From contig NZ_AP022596.1 in NCBI RefSeq assembly GCF_010731895.1, forward strand, positions 620,001 to 684,000: DNA of 64,000 nt, given 5' to 3'. This DNA comes from Mycolicibacterium helvum. Its GTDB lineage: Bacteria; Actinomycetota; Actinomycetes; Mycobacteriales; Mycobacteriaceae. The notes below the pieces were generated by a model that was not told where the DNA came from, did no database searches, and saw only the letters and a list, made by a program, of their open reading frames with translations. Shown piece by piece: positions 53,122-63,683 of the stretch. The translations under genes were made by a program, and so were the position numbers. The number at the start of each line of letters is the position of its first letter. Positions within the stretch are counted from its first letter, which is position 1.

Positions 53122-54096
53122 TCAGTGGAAGTCAGCCGGGCAGGGAGTGAACGGAATGCGCCTGGCCCACTCGACGGTGGCGTTTCCCAGCACTTCGTTC
53201 CAGCTCTGGCCTTCGAGCACCGCCTTCTCCTCGACCTCGGCAAGGACTGCCGGTGGTGTGTCGTTGACCTCGACGCCGGCGAATTCGGCCCACTTCTGTG
53301 TGGAGTTGCGGAACTGGCGCGTGGTGAGGGGCGACCCGATGGCGTTGGCTGGATCGCGCATCGCTTCTTCGGAGGTGATGAACTGCACGCCCAACCTGGC
53401 CAGCTCTGCCAGAATGCGGTCGACCGTCATGCCGGCGATCGTGGTGCCGTGGATCAGCAGAATATGAGCGGGTGAGCGCCCGAGTGCGCGGGCAGCTGCG
53501 GAGGCTTGCTCCCGGACCTGAGCAATGGCGGTGCGTACCAGCGTGTCTTCGAGCCAGTTCTGGACATCGAGGTCGGCCAATGCCAGCGCGCGCTGGTAAG
53601 CGACGGCGAACTGCGCGTCGTAGAACCACAGCGTGACCGGTGAGGACAGGTAGCCGGTGCGGGTGAGGTGGGTCTGAACCTGGCGGGTCTTCTCCAGGGT
53701 GTCGCCTTCCATCGCGAAGGCGTAGCGGAAGTAGCGCGACGGTGCCTGCTCCAGCCACGGGCTGAGGATCTTCTCACTCTTGTCGACATCCCCGAGGTAA
53801 GTGTCGGCATCGATCCAGTTGAGGCTGATGTGCTGATGAGTGTGATTGCCGACATGGTGACCAGCGGCGCACCAGTCGTCGAGGATCTTCAAGATGCCGG
53901 GGTCATCCTCGGTCGGCGCGGTGCTGTTGAACGCGTACACCTCGGGCACGTTGTGATTGGCGAAAGCCTCGATCATCGCCTGGCTGACGGACTTCGGTCC
54001 ATGCCCGGCGGGAAAGGGGATGCCCGTCCACTGGAATTGGTCGTCGATGGTCACGGCGACGCGCAATCCGGCGAGCGGGTCAATTGAGTGATTCAT
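53122..54096 (-). CDS. Polysaccharide-deacetylase (NodB)-fold hydrolase, cytosolic
   Basis: This 324-residue protein of the NodB/CE4 fold has the metal-binding Asp pair in VAVTIDDQ and the His motif in GNHTHQH. No signal peptide is visible, which is unlike chitin- or peptidoglycan-acting deacetylases. Cytosolic members of this fold include cyclic imidases and PuuE-type allantoinases, which open a C-N bond of a small ring (family knowledge). It is first in an operon with two acyl-CoA ligases and a crotonase and is divergent from a PucR-like regulator, which favours a small-molecule substrate. The exact role is unknown. Confidence 0.82.
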   Translation of the reverse strand: MNHSIDPLAGLRVAVTIDDQFQWTGIPFPAGHGPKSVSQAMIEAFANHNVPEVYAFNSTAPTEDDPGILKILDDWCAAGHHVGNHTHQHISLNWIDADTYLGDVDKSEKILSPWLEQAPSRYFRYAFAMEGDTLEKTRQVQTHLTRTGYLSSPVTLWFYDAQFAVAYQRALALADLDVQNWLEDTLVRTAIAQVREQASAAARALGRSPAHILLIHGTTIAGMTVDRILAELARLGVQFITSEEAMRDPANAIGSPLTTRQFRNSTQKWAEFAGVEVNDTPPAVLAEVEEKAVLEGQSWNEVLGNATVEWARRIPFTPCPADFH

Positions 54097-54183
54097 TGCT
54101 AACTCCTGACGTCGATGGGCAGAGCCAGCATGATTTGCGCCACAGTGGGGCGTCGATATGCCGAGAGGACACTTTTGTGTGTG

Positions 54184-54195
54184 GTGTGATCACAC
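54184..54195. promoter_or_regulatory. 12-bp palindrome in the hydrolase-PucR divergent region
   Basis: GTGTGATCACAC is a perfect palindrome 36 bp upstream of the PucR-type start and 88 bp upstream of the hydrolase start. It is the best operator candidate in this 134-bp region. It is not a CRP site, as the half-sites have no spacer. Confidence 0.5.
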
Positions 54196-54230
54196 TCACG
54201 TCGGCTACCGGTGGTCGATAGGCTCAGCCC

Positions 54231-55424
54231 ATGGCGCGCGATGCGGGACTTGCGGCCCCTCCCTTCGTCGTCTGGCTCGACGAAGTCGGTGTGGGAGGCT
54301 TCGCCGACCTCGCCGACGAACTCTGGTCTCAGGTTCCCGCCCTCCACAGCAGCCCTCCGGGGGCCCGGGACGTGCTTCGCTCGTCTGTCGTCTCACACTT
54401 CGCTGTTCTTCGGGCGAGTTTCCTCGGCGAGCCGCACCAGGCCGTGACGCTTCCGAGCGCGGCCCGCGAGTTTGTGGAGTACATGGCGCTGGCCGACGCA
54501 TCGCTGTCGGGGATCCTTCGGTCCTACGAGATAGGGCATGCCAGCATTTGGCGCGGCTACACCCGCTTCCTACGGGAGTCGTCGCTTCCGCACGCGCTAC
54601 GAGCCGACGAGCTGGAAGCCGGTTCGATCCGCATGTTCGAGTACATGCAGGCTATGACCAGCGAGACCGTCGTCGCCTTCAACCAGGTCCGCATATCCGT
54701 TATGCAGGAACGCGACTCGCGACGAGGCGAGATCGTCAAGGGTGTCCTCGCTGGTTCGCTGGACGCGACGAACCTGCTGGAAGGTCTCGGCTATCGCGCC
54801 GACGATACCCATATCGGGTACGTCGCCTGGTCGGTGGCCGAGAGCGGCGTCGGGGAAGTGGGCGAGCCGGTGCGACGCCGCATCGCGGCTCTGGCCCGAC
54901 AACATCTCGCCGTGCCAGCGGGGGTGGCGAGCGTGCATGGGTGGTTTACGCCGATCTCTGTATCGGCGTATGGCCGCCTGCGCGACCTTGAGCTGCCGCC
55001 CGGCGTGGGCGTGGCCTTCGGCGCTCCCCGGACAGGTATCGAGGGATTTCGACACACCCACGACGAGGCTCAGCTGAGTGCTCGGGTGACTCCACCAGTG
55101 AACAGGCACGCCTGCTTCCCGGATGTGGCAGTCGAAATACTCGTCGCCCAGCGTGACGATCTAGCACGGCGTTTCGTGGAGGACCGGCTGGGCCCGCTGT
55201 TGGCACACGAGAGCCGTGACCGGATGCTGGCCACCTTGCAACACTTCGTGGAGACCTCGGGTAGTCCGTCACGGTGCGGGCGCAGGCTGGGGCTACACGC
55301 CAACACCGTGACCCAACGCATCCGACGCATCGAGGAGATTCTGGGGCACCCGATCGACCCCGAAGACCTCTCCCTGCGGGTCGCCCTCGCGGTACGACCA
55401 GCGCTTCCGAGCGAAACCAATTGA
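54231..55424 (+). CDS. PucR/CdaR-family transcriptional regulator
   Basis: This 397-residue regulator has a C-terminal PucR-type HTH_30 (about 350-385: LGLHANTVTQRIRRIEEILG) preceded by a GGDEF-like, CdaR-type central domain. The N-terminal region (about 1-150) is helical. PucR-like proteins are activators of purine, sugar-acid and other catabolic genes. It is divergent from the hydrolase-ligase operon and is likely its regulator. ATG at 54231. Confidence 0.85.
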   Translation: MARDAGLAAPPFVVWLDEVGVGGFADLADELWSQVPALHSSPPGARDVLRSSVVSHFAVLRASFLGEPHQAVTLPSAAREFVEYMALADASLSGILRSYEIGHASIWRGYTRFLRESSLPHALRADELEAGSIRMFEYMQAMTSETVVAFNQVRISVMQERDSRRGEIVKGVLAGSLDATNLLEGLGYRADDTHIGYVAWSVAESGVGEVGEPVRRRIAALARQHLAVPAGVASVHGWFTPISVSAYGRLRDLELPPGVGVAFGAPRTGIEGFRHTHDEAQLSARVTPPVNRHACFPDVAVEILVAQRDDLARRFVEDRLGPLLAHESRDRMLATLQHFVETSGSPSRCGRRLGLHANTVTQRIRRIEEILGHPIDPEDLSLRVALAVRPALPSETN

Positions 55425-55726
55425 GACCGATGAAGCATCCCGGGTTTGATGCGGACCGCTGAGGAACGGACTGCCGCGACCGACGGCTTCGGATTTTAAC
55501 AACCCGATCTTCGTCTCGGCAGACCACGAATCCCCCGTATTCACCGGTGGCTCCGTCACTGACATCGGTTGCTGCGCAATCAAACTGAGCCCCTTCGCCC
55601 GGTGATCGGCCTTCCTGGGCGAGCGTTTACGACCACCGGGCTGCACATTCTCAATCCCGACGCTCGTTGAAACCGCACTGAAAGCGACGTTTTGGCGATT
55701 TCATGCTCTCAGTGCGGTGTGAATGC
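55425..55726. other. Convergent intergenic region of about 300 bp
   Basis: No gene is recognised. It lies between the ends of the PucR-type gene and the third MspA-like gene. The only notable structure is the inverted repeat at 55672-55718. Confidence 0.5.
55672..55718. terminator. Inverted repeat, probable bidirectional terminator
   Basis: ACCGCACTGA and TCAGTGCGGT form a perfect 10-bp stem around a 27-nt loop between two convergent genes. The loop is long for a terminator and there is no U-tract. Confidence 0.45.
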
Positions 55727-56461
55727 TCAGATCTTTTTAGTGACCCCGTACCAGGACAGGATCGCGTCGCCCTCGTCGGTGGACTTGGAAAGTGTCGCGT
55801 AGGAGCGGATGAACGACTCCCCCACACAACCGTCGATCTTCACGTGGAAGTTGCTGATCGACACCCACGGGCGGTCGCCCTTGTACTCCTTCTTGGTGAC
55901 CGGAACGATGTTGATGATGCCCGGCTTGAGGCCGACGGTGATAGCGCCGCCGACGCTGCCGCCAATACCGGGCAGCAGACCCTCCGCCGCGTTGTTCGGG
56001 AAGTCCAGACCGATGATGCCGAGCGACGTATTGACGCCCATGGTGCCTCCCAATGCGACACCATTGGAGGTGCTCATGTCGATACCGCAGCCGATCTGGT
56101 AGCCGACCTCGAACACGCCCTTGGGCACGTCACTGGGTCCGTCGAGCGCGCCGTTGAAGACGCCGCTGACGGTGTATTCGCGCGACGAGATCGCCGTGGT
56201 CAGCGGTGCGATCGGCATCTGCACCTCGTCCTTGGCCGAGATCGTCAAGGTCCAGCCGTCGGGCGATTTCGTGCTGATCGGCGGCGTCGACATCACCTTG
56301 CCGTCGTCGACCGGCGGAGCGGGCGCGTCTAGGGCAGCGGGGTCGGCGGTGGCCTGCTGGGCCAGATCCGGGGCGCCTGGATCGGGATCGGCCGACGCGG
56401 GCACCGCCGTCGCCAACAAGGTGGCCACCAGCGCTATCGGCACCGCACGACGAACAAACAC
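55727..56461 (-). CDS. MspA-family porin-like protein, copy 3
   Basis: This 244-residue precursor has a signal peptide (ALVATLLATAVPASADP), an Ala/Pro linker and an MspA-type domain with EVGYQIGCG, VGLKPGIINIVPV, SFIRSYATL and WYGVTK. Cysteines at 125 and 212 match the pairs of the two tandem copies near 19-20 kb. An insertion of several glycines (LLPGIGGSVGGAITV) distinguishes it. It starts with GTG at 56461 with GGGAAGG upstream. Its leader has no similarity to the duplicated leader of copies 1 and 2. Confidence 0.83.
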   Translation of the reverse strand: MFVRRAVPIALVATLLATAVPASADPDPGAPDLAQQATADPAALDAPAPPVDDGKVMSTPPISTKSPDGWTLTISAKDEVQMPIAPLTTAISSREYTVSGVFNGALDGPSDVPKGVFEVGYQIGCGIDMSTSNGVALGGTMGVNTSLGIIGLDFPNNAAEGLLPGIGGSVGGAITVGLKPGIINIVPVTKKEYKGDRPWVSISNFHVKIDGCVGESFIRSYATLSKSTDEGDAILSWYGVTKKI

Positions 56462-56578
56462 TGCCCGAACGCCTTCCCGGATGCCGTTGGTCCGCCCCGA
56501 TGCGGAACCCTCGACGCTCCTTTTGGGAACCTACAGGTGGCCCCCATGCCCTGCTAACCGCTTCGAGAACTCCCAGCG

Positions 56579-59179
56579 TTACGCCAGCGTGACGAGACCG
56601 AGCTCGTTGTCGCCGGCCAGCAGGCAGTGATGCGGCAACACCCGCACCGTGTAGCCGAGCGCCCCGGCCAGCGGCAGCGGGGTCGTCGTGGTGAAGATGT
56701 CGGTGCCGCCGTCACCGGAACCGGCGTGCGCCATGGCGATGGTGACCGGGTCCTGCAAGGCATCGGCGGCGTCGACGCGGCCGAGCACGGCCTGCACCAC
56801 CACCTCGTCAGGCTCGAGCCCGGCGAGCTGCACGGTGGCCGTCAGCGTCAGCTCCGACCCCAGCAGCGGAGTGTCCGGCAGGCCGGTGCTGTCCACATCG
56901 GTGATCTGGATCTTCGGCCAGGCTTCCTTGGCCCGAAGCCGGTAAGCCGACAGGTCGCGGGCCGCACCGAAGGGCAATCCGTCGACGGGCGCGCTGGTCC
57001 GGGCGAACGACTGGGCCGCTGGCGCGTAGTACTTCTCGGTGTAATCGCGCACCATCCGCGACGCGAGCACCTTGGGGCCCAGCTCCTGCAGGGTGTGGCG
57101 GACCATCTCGACCCACCGGTTCGGCACACCGTTGTCGTCACGGTCGTAGAACCGCGGCGAGACCGAATTCTCGAGCAGATCGTAGAGAGCGGCGGCCTCC
57201 AGGTCATCGCGGCGACCCTCGTCGGCCACGCCGTCGGCTGTCGGTATCTCCCAACCGTTTTCGCCGTCGTACCACTCGTCCCACCAGCCGTCCCGGATGG
57301 ACAGGTTGAGGCCGCCGTTGAGCGCGCTCTTCATGCCGGACGTGCCGCAGGCCTCCAGCGGTCGCAGCGGATTGTTCAGCCACACATCGCAACCCCAGTA
57401 CAGCAGGCGCGCCATGGACATGTCGTAGTCGGGCAGAAAGGCGATGCGGTGGCGCACTTCTGGGCGATCGGCGAACTTGACGATCTGCTGGATGAGTGCC
57501 TTGCCGGCGTCGTCGGCGGGATGGGACTTGCCGGCCACGATCAGCTGGAGCGGCTTGTCCTCGTCGAGCAGCAACGCCTCGAGGCGTGCCTGGTCACGCA
57601 GCATCAGCGTGAGGCGCTTGTAGGTGGGCACCCGACGGGCAAACCCGATGGTCAACACATCAGGATCGAAAGCAGTTGCGATCCAGCCCAGTTCAGCCTC
57701 CGAGGCGCCGCGCTCCAGCCAGGACCGGCGCAACCGGAGTCGAACGTCCTCGACCAGCAGCGCACGCAGCTGCGAGCGGATCCACCAGATGTGACCGGTC
57801 TCGACTTGTTGCAACCGCTGCCAGACGCTGGGTTCGCGCAGCGCCTCGGTGGAGCCGGCCAGCTCGCGGCCGAGCTGCAACCACTGGGGGGCCGCCCAGG
57901 TGGGGCCGTGCACGCCGTTGGTGATCGACCCGATCGGCACCTCGGAAGGGTCGAAGCCGGGCCACAATTCGTCGAACATCATCCGACTGACCCGACCGTG
58001 CAGCAGCGACACCCCATTGGCGCGCTGGGCAAGGCGCAGACCCATATGCGCCATGTTGAACTTCGACGGATCGTCCTCGGCCCCGAACGCCAGCACCCGC
58101 CCGACCGGAACGCCAGGCAGCAGCCCGGTTTTACCGTCGTCGCCGAAGTAGCGCTGCACCATATCCACCGGAAACCGGTCGATGCCGGCCGGCACCGGGG
58201 TGTGCGTGGTGAACACTGTCGCGGACCGCACCAGGGTGAGCGCGGTGTCGAAGTCCAGCTGCTGCTCGGACATGTACTCGCGAATGCGCTCCACGCCGAG
58301 GAAGCCGGCGTGGCCTTCGTTCATGTGGAACACATCGGGGGCAGGCAGACCTTCGATCGTGGTGAACGCGCGAATCGCCCGCACCCCGCCGATCCCGGCC
58401 AGCAACTCCTGCTTGATGCGGTGTTCCTGGTCGCCGCCGTACAGCCGGTCGGTGACGTTGCGGAGGTCATGCTCGTTTTCCGGGATGTCAGAGTCCAACA
58501 GCAGCAGCGGAATCCGACCGACGTGTGCCACCCACACCCGGGCCCGCAACACTTTGGCATCCGGCATCGCGAGCTCCACCAGCACCGGTGCGCCGGCAGC
58601 GTCGGCCAGCAACCGCAGTGGCAGCCCCTGCGGGTCCAGCGACGGATAGTTCTCGTGCTGCCAACCGTCGGCGGTCAGCGACTGGCGGAAGTACCCGGAC
58701 CGGTAGTACAGGCCGACCGCGATCAGCGGCAGACCCAGGTCGGAGGCCGACTTCAGGTGGTCGCCGGCCAGAATGCCCAGACCGCCGGAATAGTTGGGCA
58801 GCACTTCGGCGACGCCGAACTCCATCGAGAAGTACGCGATCCCGGTCGGCATTTCCGCGGCGTCCTGCGGCTGGTGCCGCTGAACCTCTTGAAACCACAT
58901 CGGCCGGTTCAGGTAGTCGTCCAGATCGGCCGCGAGCTGATCGAGGACACCCAAGAACTGCGCGTCGGCGGCCAACTCGTCCAGCCTGGCCGGGTTGACC
59001 GCACCGAGCAGGGCTACCGGATCCTGCCCGGTTTGCACCCACAGCTGGGGATCGATCGAGGCGAACAGGTCCTGTGTCGGTTTGTCCCACGACCATCGCA
59101 AATTGGTGGAGAGCCGACCGAGTGCTGCGAGCCGATCGGGCAAATGGGCGCGGACCGTGAACCTGCGGAGAGCCTTCAC
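56579..59179 (-). CDS. glgP: Alpha-glucan phosphorylase
   Basis: This 866-residue GT35 phosphorylase of the short-N-terminal (MalP-like, Rv1328) type releases glucose-1-phosphate from alpha-1,4-glucan. It contains the YFSMEFGVAEVLPNYSGGLGILAGDHLKSA entry region and the PLP-lysine-containing PLEACGTSGMK near residue 610. A C-terminal extension after about 700 (LTATVQLAGLEPDEVVVQ) is typical of the actinobacterial group. GTG at 59179 (KALRRFTVRAHLP) follows AAGGTGGGAA; longer in-frame sequence runs through the divergent promoter and into glgE and is not coding. Confidence 0.93.
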   Translation of the reverse strand: MKALRRFTVRAHLPDRLAALGRLSTNLRWSWDKPTQDLFASIDPQLWVQTGQDPVALLGAVNPARLDELAADAQFLGVLDQLAADLDDYLNRPMWFQEVQRHQPQDAAEMPTGIAYFSMEFGVAEVLPNYSGGLGILAGDHLKSASDLGLPLIAVGLYYRSGYFRQSLTADGWQHENYPSLDPQGLPLRLLADAAGAPVLVELAMPDAKVLRARVWVAHVGRIPLLLLDSDIPENEHDLRNVTDRLYGGDQEHRIKQELLAGIGGVRAIRAFTTIEGLPAPDVFHMNEGHAGFLGVERIREYMSEQQLDFDTALTLVRSATVFTTHTPVPAGIDRFPVDMVQRYFGDDGKTGLLPGVPVGRVLAFGAEDDPSKFNMAHMGLRLAQRANGVSLLHGRVSRMMFDELWPGFDPSEVPIGSITNGVHGPTWAAPQWLQLGRELAGSTEALREPSVWQRLQQVETGHIWWIRSQLRALLVEDVRLRLRRSWLERGASEAELGWIATAFDPDVLTIGFARRVPTYKRLTLMLRDQARLEALLLDEDKPLQLIVAGKSHPADDAGKALIQQIVKFADRPEVRHRIAFLPDYDMSMARLLYWGCDVWLNNPLRPLEACGTSGMKSALNGGLNLSIRDGWWDEWYDGENGWEIPTADGVADEGRRDDLEAAALYDLLENSVSPRFYDRDDNGVPNRWVEMVRHTLQELGPKVLASRMVRDYTEKYYAPAAQSFARTSAPVDGLPFGAARDLSAYRLRAKEAWPKIQITDVDSTGLPDTPLLGSELTLTATVQLAGLEPDEVVVQAVLGRVDAADALQDPVTIAMAHAGSGDGGTDIFTTTTPLPLAGALGYTVRVLPHHCLLAGDNELGLVTLA

Positions 59180-59374
59180 GTGTTCCCACCTTACTGAGAT
59201 TCGATAGCGCCCACGGCCGACCGCGTGCTTCTTCCCCCCGCATTCACTCGGGCTACTACGGTGTGAATAGAGCGCGATGCGGTTACCCCGAGGAACGAAG
59301 ACCGACAACGAGAAGACCGACGGAGCCGGCGCGGGGCAGACCACGCCGCACAGGTTCAGGAATGGAGTGGTTGG

Positions 59375-61459
59375 GTGCCCGGTCGTATCGAGATCGATGA
59401 CGTCGCGCCCGTCGTGTCCTGCGGCACCTACCCGGCCAAAGCGGTCGTCGGCGAAGTTGTGCCGGTATCGGGGACGGTGTGGCGCGAAGGTCACGACGCG
59501 GTGGCAGCGACGTTGGTGGTGCGTTACCTCGGCACGGCCTACCCGCAGCTCGGGCAAAGCCCGGCCCGCCGCGTCAAGGCACTCGAAGGCGCCGATCGGG
59601 CCGCGGCGGCTCCGGCCAACCGGATCAAGCCAGCGCTCTACGCGATGGCGACTGGACGCACACCGGATCTGTTTCACGGCCAATTCGTGCCCGACCGGGT
59701 GGGGTTGTGGACGTTTCGCATCGATGGGTGGAGTGATCCGATCACCACATGGCGGCACGCTGTCACCGCGAAACTCAACGCCGGTCAAGGCGAATCGGAA
59801 CTTGACAACGATCTGGTGGTCGGTGCGCGACTGCTGGCGCGAGCGGCCACCGGGGTACCACGTGATCGCCGCACACCGCTGCTTGACGCTGCGGCGGCCT
59901 TACGCGAGCCCGGCGACCCGCTGACCCGCGCAGCGTTGGCCCTCTCCCATGAGGTCACCGACCTGCTGGCGCAATATCCGCTACGCGAGCTGGTCACCCG
60001 GGGAGCCACTTACGGGGTCTGGGTGGACCGGCCGCTGGCGCGCTGCGGCGCCTGGTACGAGTTGTTCCCGCGTTCCACTGGCGGCCGAGACGAGCGCGGC
60101 AGGCCGGTGCACGGCACGTTCACGACCGCCGCTGCCGCGTTGCCACGGATCGCGGGGATGGGATTCAACGTCGTCTACCTGCCACCGATCCACCCGATCG
60201 GCAAGGTGCACCGCAAGGGCCGCAACAACAGCGTGACCGCCGAACCCGGCGACGTGGGGTCGCCCTGGGCGATCGGCAGCGACGAGGGTGGTCACGACGC
60301 CGTCCACCCCGAGCTGGGGACAATCGACGACTTCGACCGCTTCGTGGCCGCCGCGCGCGACAACTGCCTCGAGGTGGCATTGGATCTTGCGCTGCAGTGC
60401 GCCCCGGATCACCCCTGGGCCAAGGACCATCGGCAGTGGTTCACCGAGCTGCCCGACGGCACCATCGCCTACGCGGAGAACCCGCCGAAGAAGTACCAGG
60501 ACATCTATCCGCTGAACTTCGACAACGATCCCGGCGGCCTCTACGACGAAGTACTGCGCGTGGTGCGGCACTGGATAGACCACGGCGTCAAGATCTTTCG
60601 GGTCGACAACCCGCACACCAAGCCACCGAACTTCTGGGCGTGGCTGATCAGTCAGGTCAAATCGGTCGACCCCGATGTGCTGTTCCTCGCTGAGGCGTTC
60701 ACCCGGCCGGCCCGGTTGAACGGTCTGGCGAAACTCGGCTTCACCCAGTCGTATTCGTACTTCACCTGGCGTACCGCCAAGTGGGAGATCGAGGAGTTCG
60801 GCCGCCAGATCGCTGAGCATGCGGATTACACGCGGCCCAACTTGTTCGTCAACACCCCCGACATCCTGCACGAGAGCCTGCAGCAGGGCGGCCCGGGAAT
60901 GTTCGCGATCCGGGCCGTTCTGGCCTCGACAATGGGCACGTCATGGGGGGTGTACTCGGGCTTCGAGCTGTTCGAACACCTGCCGGTGCGCGCGGGCAGC
61001 GAGGAATACCTGGACTCCGAGAAGTACGAACTGCGACCGCGAGACTTCGAGGGCGCGCTGGAGCAGGGACTCTCCCTGGAGCCATTCCTTCGGCGCCTCA
61101 ACGAGATCCGCCACGTCCACCCGGCGTTGTGTCAGATGCGCACCATCATGTTCCACCACGTCGACAACGACGCACTGCTGGCCTACAGCAAGTTCGATCC
61201 GGTGTCCGGCGACACCGTGCTGGTAGTGGTGACACTGAACGCCTTCGGCGCCGAGGAGGGCACCTTGTGGCTGGATATGGCCGCATTGGGTATGCACCCC
61301 TATGACCGGTTCTGGGTCCGGGATGAGATCACCGGAGAGGAATACCAGTGGGGAGAGTCGAACTACGTGCGCCTGGAGCCCTCGCGGGCCGTCGCGCACA
61401 TCATGAACATGCCGTTGATCCCGCAGGAGCAGAGAGCAATTCTGCTGCGACGGGAATGA
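59375..61459 (+). CDS. glgE: Alpha-1,4-glucan:maltose-1-phosphate maltosyltransferase
   Basis: This 694-residue GH13 enzyme builds alpha-glucan from maltose-1-phosphate. The nucleophile Asp411 is in [10 protein letters not shown] and the acid/base Glu440 in LAEAFTRP; the 29-residue spacing equals that of characterised GlgE. The N-terminal domain (about 1-110) and ELFPRSTGG region for dimer and substrate binding are intact. GTG start at 59375. It is divergent from glgP across 195 bp and followed by glgB after 25 bp, as in Rv1327c-Rv1326c. Confidence 0.95.
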   Translation: MPGRIEIDDVAPVVSCGTYPAKAVVGEVVPVSGTVWREGHDAVAATLVVRYLGTAYPQLGQSPARRVKALEGADRAAAAPANRIKPALYAMATGRTPDLFHGQFVPDRVGLWTFRIDGWSDPITTWRHAVTAKLNAGQGESELDNDLVVGARLLARAATGVPRDRRTPLLDAAAALREPGDPLTRAALALSHEVTDLLAQYPLRELVTRGATYGVWVDRPLARCGAWYELFPRSTGGRDERGRPVHGTFTTAAAALPRIAGMGFNVVYLPPIHPIGKVHRKGRNNSVTAEPGDVGSPWAIGSDEGGHDAVHPELGTIDDFDRFVAAARDNCLEVALDLALQCAPDHPWAKDHRQWFTELPDGTIAYAENPPKKYQDIYPLNFDNDPGGLYDEVLRVVRHWIDHGVKIFRVDNPHTKPPNFWAWLISQVKSVDPDVLFLAEAFTRPARLNGLAKLGFTQSYSYFTWRTAKWEIEEFGRQIAEHADYTRPNLFVNTPDILHESLQQGGPGMFAIRAVLASTMGTSWGVYSGFELFEHLPVRAGSEEYLDSEKYELRPRDFEGALEQGLSLEPFLRRLNEIRHVHPALCQMRTIMFHHVDNDALLAYSKFDPVSGDTVLVVVTLNAFGAEEGTLWLDMAALGMHPYDRFWVRDEITGEEYQWGESNYVRLEPSRAVAHIMNMPLIPQEQRAILLRRE

Positions 61460-61484
61460 CGGGAACTGCAAAGGAGCCCTGGCA

Positions 61485-63680
61485 ATGACGAGAACAGAGA
61501 AGCTCGCCAGCCCGCATCTGGCACCCGATCCCGCCGAAGTGGCCAGGCTGGTCGCCGGCGTGCATCACAACCCGCACAGCATTCTGGGTGCCCATGAGTA
61601 CGCCGATCACACCGTCATCCGCGCGCTCAAGCCGCATGCCGAGGAAGTGGTGGCCCTGGTCGGCGACGAACGTCACCGGATGGCGCATATCGACTCCGGC
61701 GTGTTCGCAGTGGCGCTGCCGTTCACCAACCTGGTTGATTACCGGCTCGAGGTCACGTATCCGGGCGGTCACACCATCACCGTGGCCGACGGCTACCGGT
61801 TCCTGCCCACGCTGGGAGAGATGGATCTCCACCTGTTCGGCGAGGGGCGCCACGAGCGGCTGTGGGAGATCCTGGGTGCACACCCGAGGTCATTCACCAC
61901 CGCCGACGGTGTCGTGGAGGGCGTCTCGTTCGCGGTGTGGGCGCCGAATGCCAAAGGTATCAACCTGATTGGCGAGTTCAACCATTGGGACGGCAACGAC
62001 GCACCAATGCGCGTGCTTGGATCCAGCGGCGTGTGGGAGTTGTTCTGGCCCGGCTTCCCCACCGACGGGCTGTACAAGTTCCGGGTCCACGGGGTCGACG
62101 GTTCGGTCACCGACCGAGCCGATCCGTTCGCGTTCGCGACGGAGGTCCCACCGCACACCGCGTCGCGGGTGTTCACCTCGGACTACACCTGGGACGACGC
62201 CGGCTGGATGACGCAGCGGGCGGCCCAGAACCCGGTGTTCGAACCGATGAGCACCTATGAGGTTCACCTCGGCTCCTGGCGGCCCGGCCTGAGCTATCGC
62301 GACCTGGCCGAGCAGCTCACCGATTACGTTCTGGCGCAGGGTTTCACCCACGTCGAACTGCTGCCGGTGGCCGAGCATCCATTCGGCGGCTCGTGGGGCT
62401 ATCAGGTGACGTCGTACTACGCACCGACGTCCCGGTTCGGGACGCCCGACGAGTTCCGGTTGCTGGTGGACACCTTGCACCGGGCCGGTATCGGCGTCAT
62501 CGTCGACTGGGTGCCTGCGCACTTCCCGAAGGATGCTTGGGCGCTGGGCCGCTTCGACGGCACACCACTCTACGAGCACTCCGACCCGCGCCGCGGTGAG
62601 CAACTCGACTGGGGTACTTACGTCTTCGACTTCGGCCGGGCCGAAGTGCGCAACTTCCTGGTGGCCAACGCCCTGTATTGGCTGCAGGAATTCCATATCG
62701 ACGGCCTGCGGGTGGATGCCGTCGCATCCATGCTCTACCTGGACTATTCCCGTCCGGCCGACGGCTGGACGCCCAACATCTACGGCGGCCGGGAGAATCT
62801 CGAGGCGGTGCAGTTCCTCCAGGAGATGAACGCGACCGTCCACAAGATGGCGCCCGGCATCGTCACGATCGCCGAGGAGTCCACTTCATGGCCCGGCGTA
62901 ACCCGCCCGACCAACCTTGGCGGGCTTGGCTTTTCGATGAAGTGGAACATGGGGTGGATGCACGACACCCTGGACTACATCAGCCGCGACCCGATCTACC
63001 GCACCTACCATCACGGCGAGCTGACCTTCTCACTGCTCTACGCGTTCAGCGAGAATTTCGTCTTGCCGATCAGCCACGACGAGGTGGTGCACGGCAAGGG
63101 CACGCTGTGGGGCCGGATGCCGGGCAACGATCACGTCAAGGCGGCCGGGCTGCGCAGCCTGCTCGCCTATCAGTGGGCGCATCCCGGTAAGCAGCTGTTG
63201 TTCATGGGCCAGGAGTTCGGCCAGCGCGCGGAATGGTCGGAGGAACGCGGCGTCGACTGGTACCAGCTTGACGAGAACAGCTACTCCAACGGGATCATGC
63301 GGTTCGTCGCCGATATCAACGGGTTGTACCGCAGCCGTCCAGCGTTGTGGAGCCAGGACACCAGGCCGGAGGGCTACTCCTGGATCGACGCCAACGACTC
63401 GGCCAACAACGTCCTGAGCTTCCTGCGCTACGGCAGTGACGGTTCGGTGATGGCCTGCGTGTTCAACTTCTCCGGTTCCGAGCACACCCGCTATCGGCTG
63501 GGCCTGCCGCACAGTGGAACCTGGCGTGAGGTGCTCAACAGCGACGCGACGCTCTACAACGGTGCGGGCGTCGGCAACTTCGGTGCCGTCGAGGCCGGCG
63601 ACGAGCCGTGGCACGGCCGGCCGGCATCGGCGACGCTGGTGCTGCCGCCCACCTCGGCGATCTGGCTCGAGCCGGCCTAA
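61485..63680 (+). CDS. glgB: 1,4-alpha-glucan branching enzyme
   Basis: This 731-residue GH13 enzyme introduces alpha-1,6 branches in glucan made by GlgE. The N-terminal N1 domain (about 1-105) and CBM48 are followed by the barrel with nucleophile Asp411 (LRVDAVASM) and acid Glu464 ([10 protein letters not shown]), the numbering used for mycobacterial Glg[12 protein letters not shown] and the [20 protein letters not shown] segment (here WAHPGKQ) are present. AAAGGAG lies 9 bp upstream of the ATG. It converges on the ybbN-like gene with a 3-bp gap. Confidence 0.96.
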   Translation: MTRTEKLASPHLAPDPAEVARLVAGVHHNPHSILGAHEYADHTVIRALKPHAEEVVALVGDERHRMAHIDSGVFAVALPFTNLVDYRLEVTYPGGHTITVADGYRFLPTLGEMDLHLFGEGRHERLWEILGAHPRSFTTADGVVEGVSFAVWAPNAKGINLIGEFNHWDGNDAPMRVLGSSGVWELFWPGFPTDGLYKFRVHGVDGSVTDRADPFAFATEVPPHTASRVFTSDYTWDDAGWMTQRAAQNPVFEPMSTYEVHLGSWRPGLSYRDLAEQLTDYVLAQGFTHVELLPVAEHPFGGSWGYQVTSYYAPTSRFGTPDEFRLLVDTLHRAGIGVIVDWVPAHFPKDAWALGRFDGTPLYEHSDPRRGEQLDWGTYVFDFGRAEVRNFLVANALYWLQEFHIDGLRVDAVASMLYLDYSRPADGWTPNIYGGRENLEAVQFLQEMNATVHKMAPGIVTIAEESTSWPGVTRPTNLGGLGFSMKWNMGWMHDTLDYISRDPIYRTYHHGELTFSLLYAFSENFVLPISHDEVVHGKGTLWGRMPGNDHVKAAGLRSLLAYQWAHPGKQLLFMGQEFGQRAEWSEERGVDWYQLDENSYSNGIMRFVADINGLYRSRPALWSQDTRPEGYSWIDANDSANNVLSFLRYGSDGSVMACVFNFSGSEHTRYRLGLPHSGTWREVLNSDATLYNGAGVGNFGAVEAGDEPWHGRPASATLVLPPTSAIWLEPA

Positions 63681-63683
63681 AGC

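Noticed and set aside
54184..54195. CRP/cAMP receptor site
   Set aside because: CRP half-sites TGTGA and TCACA need a 6-bp spacer; here they overlap with no spacer.
59180..59788. N-terminal extension of the glgP reading frame by about 200 codons
   Set aside because: The extension crosses the divergent promoter and overlaps glgE on the other strand. Known GlgP proteins start with KALRRF, as the GTG at 59179 does.
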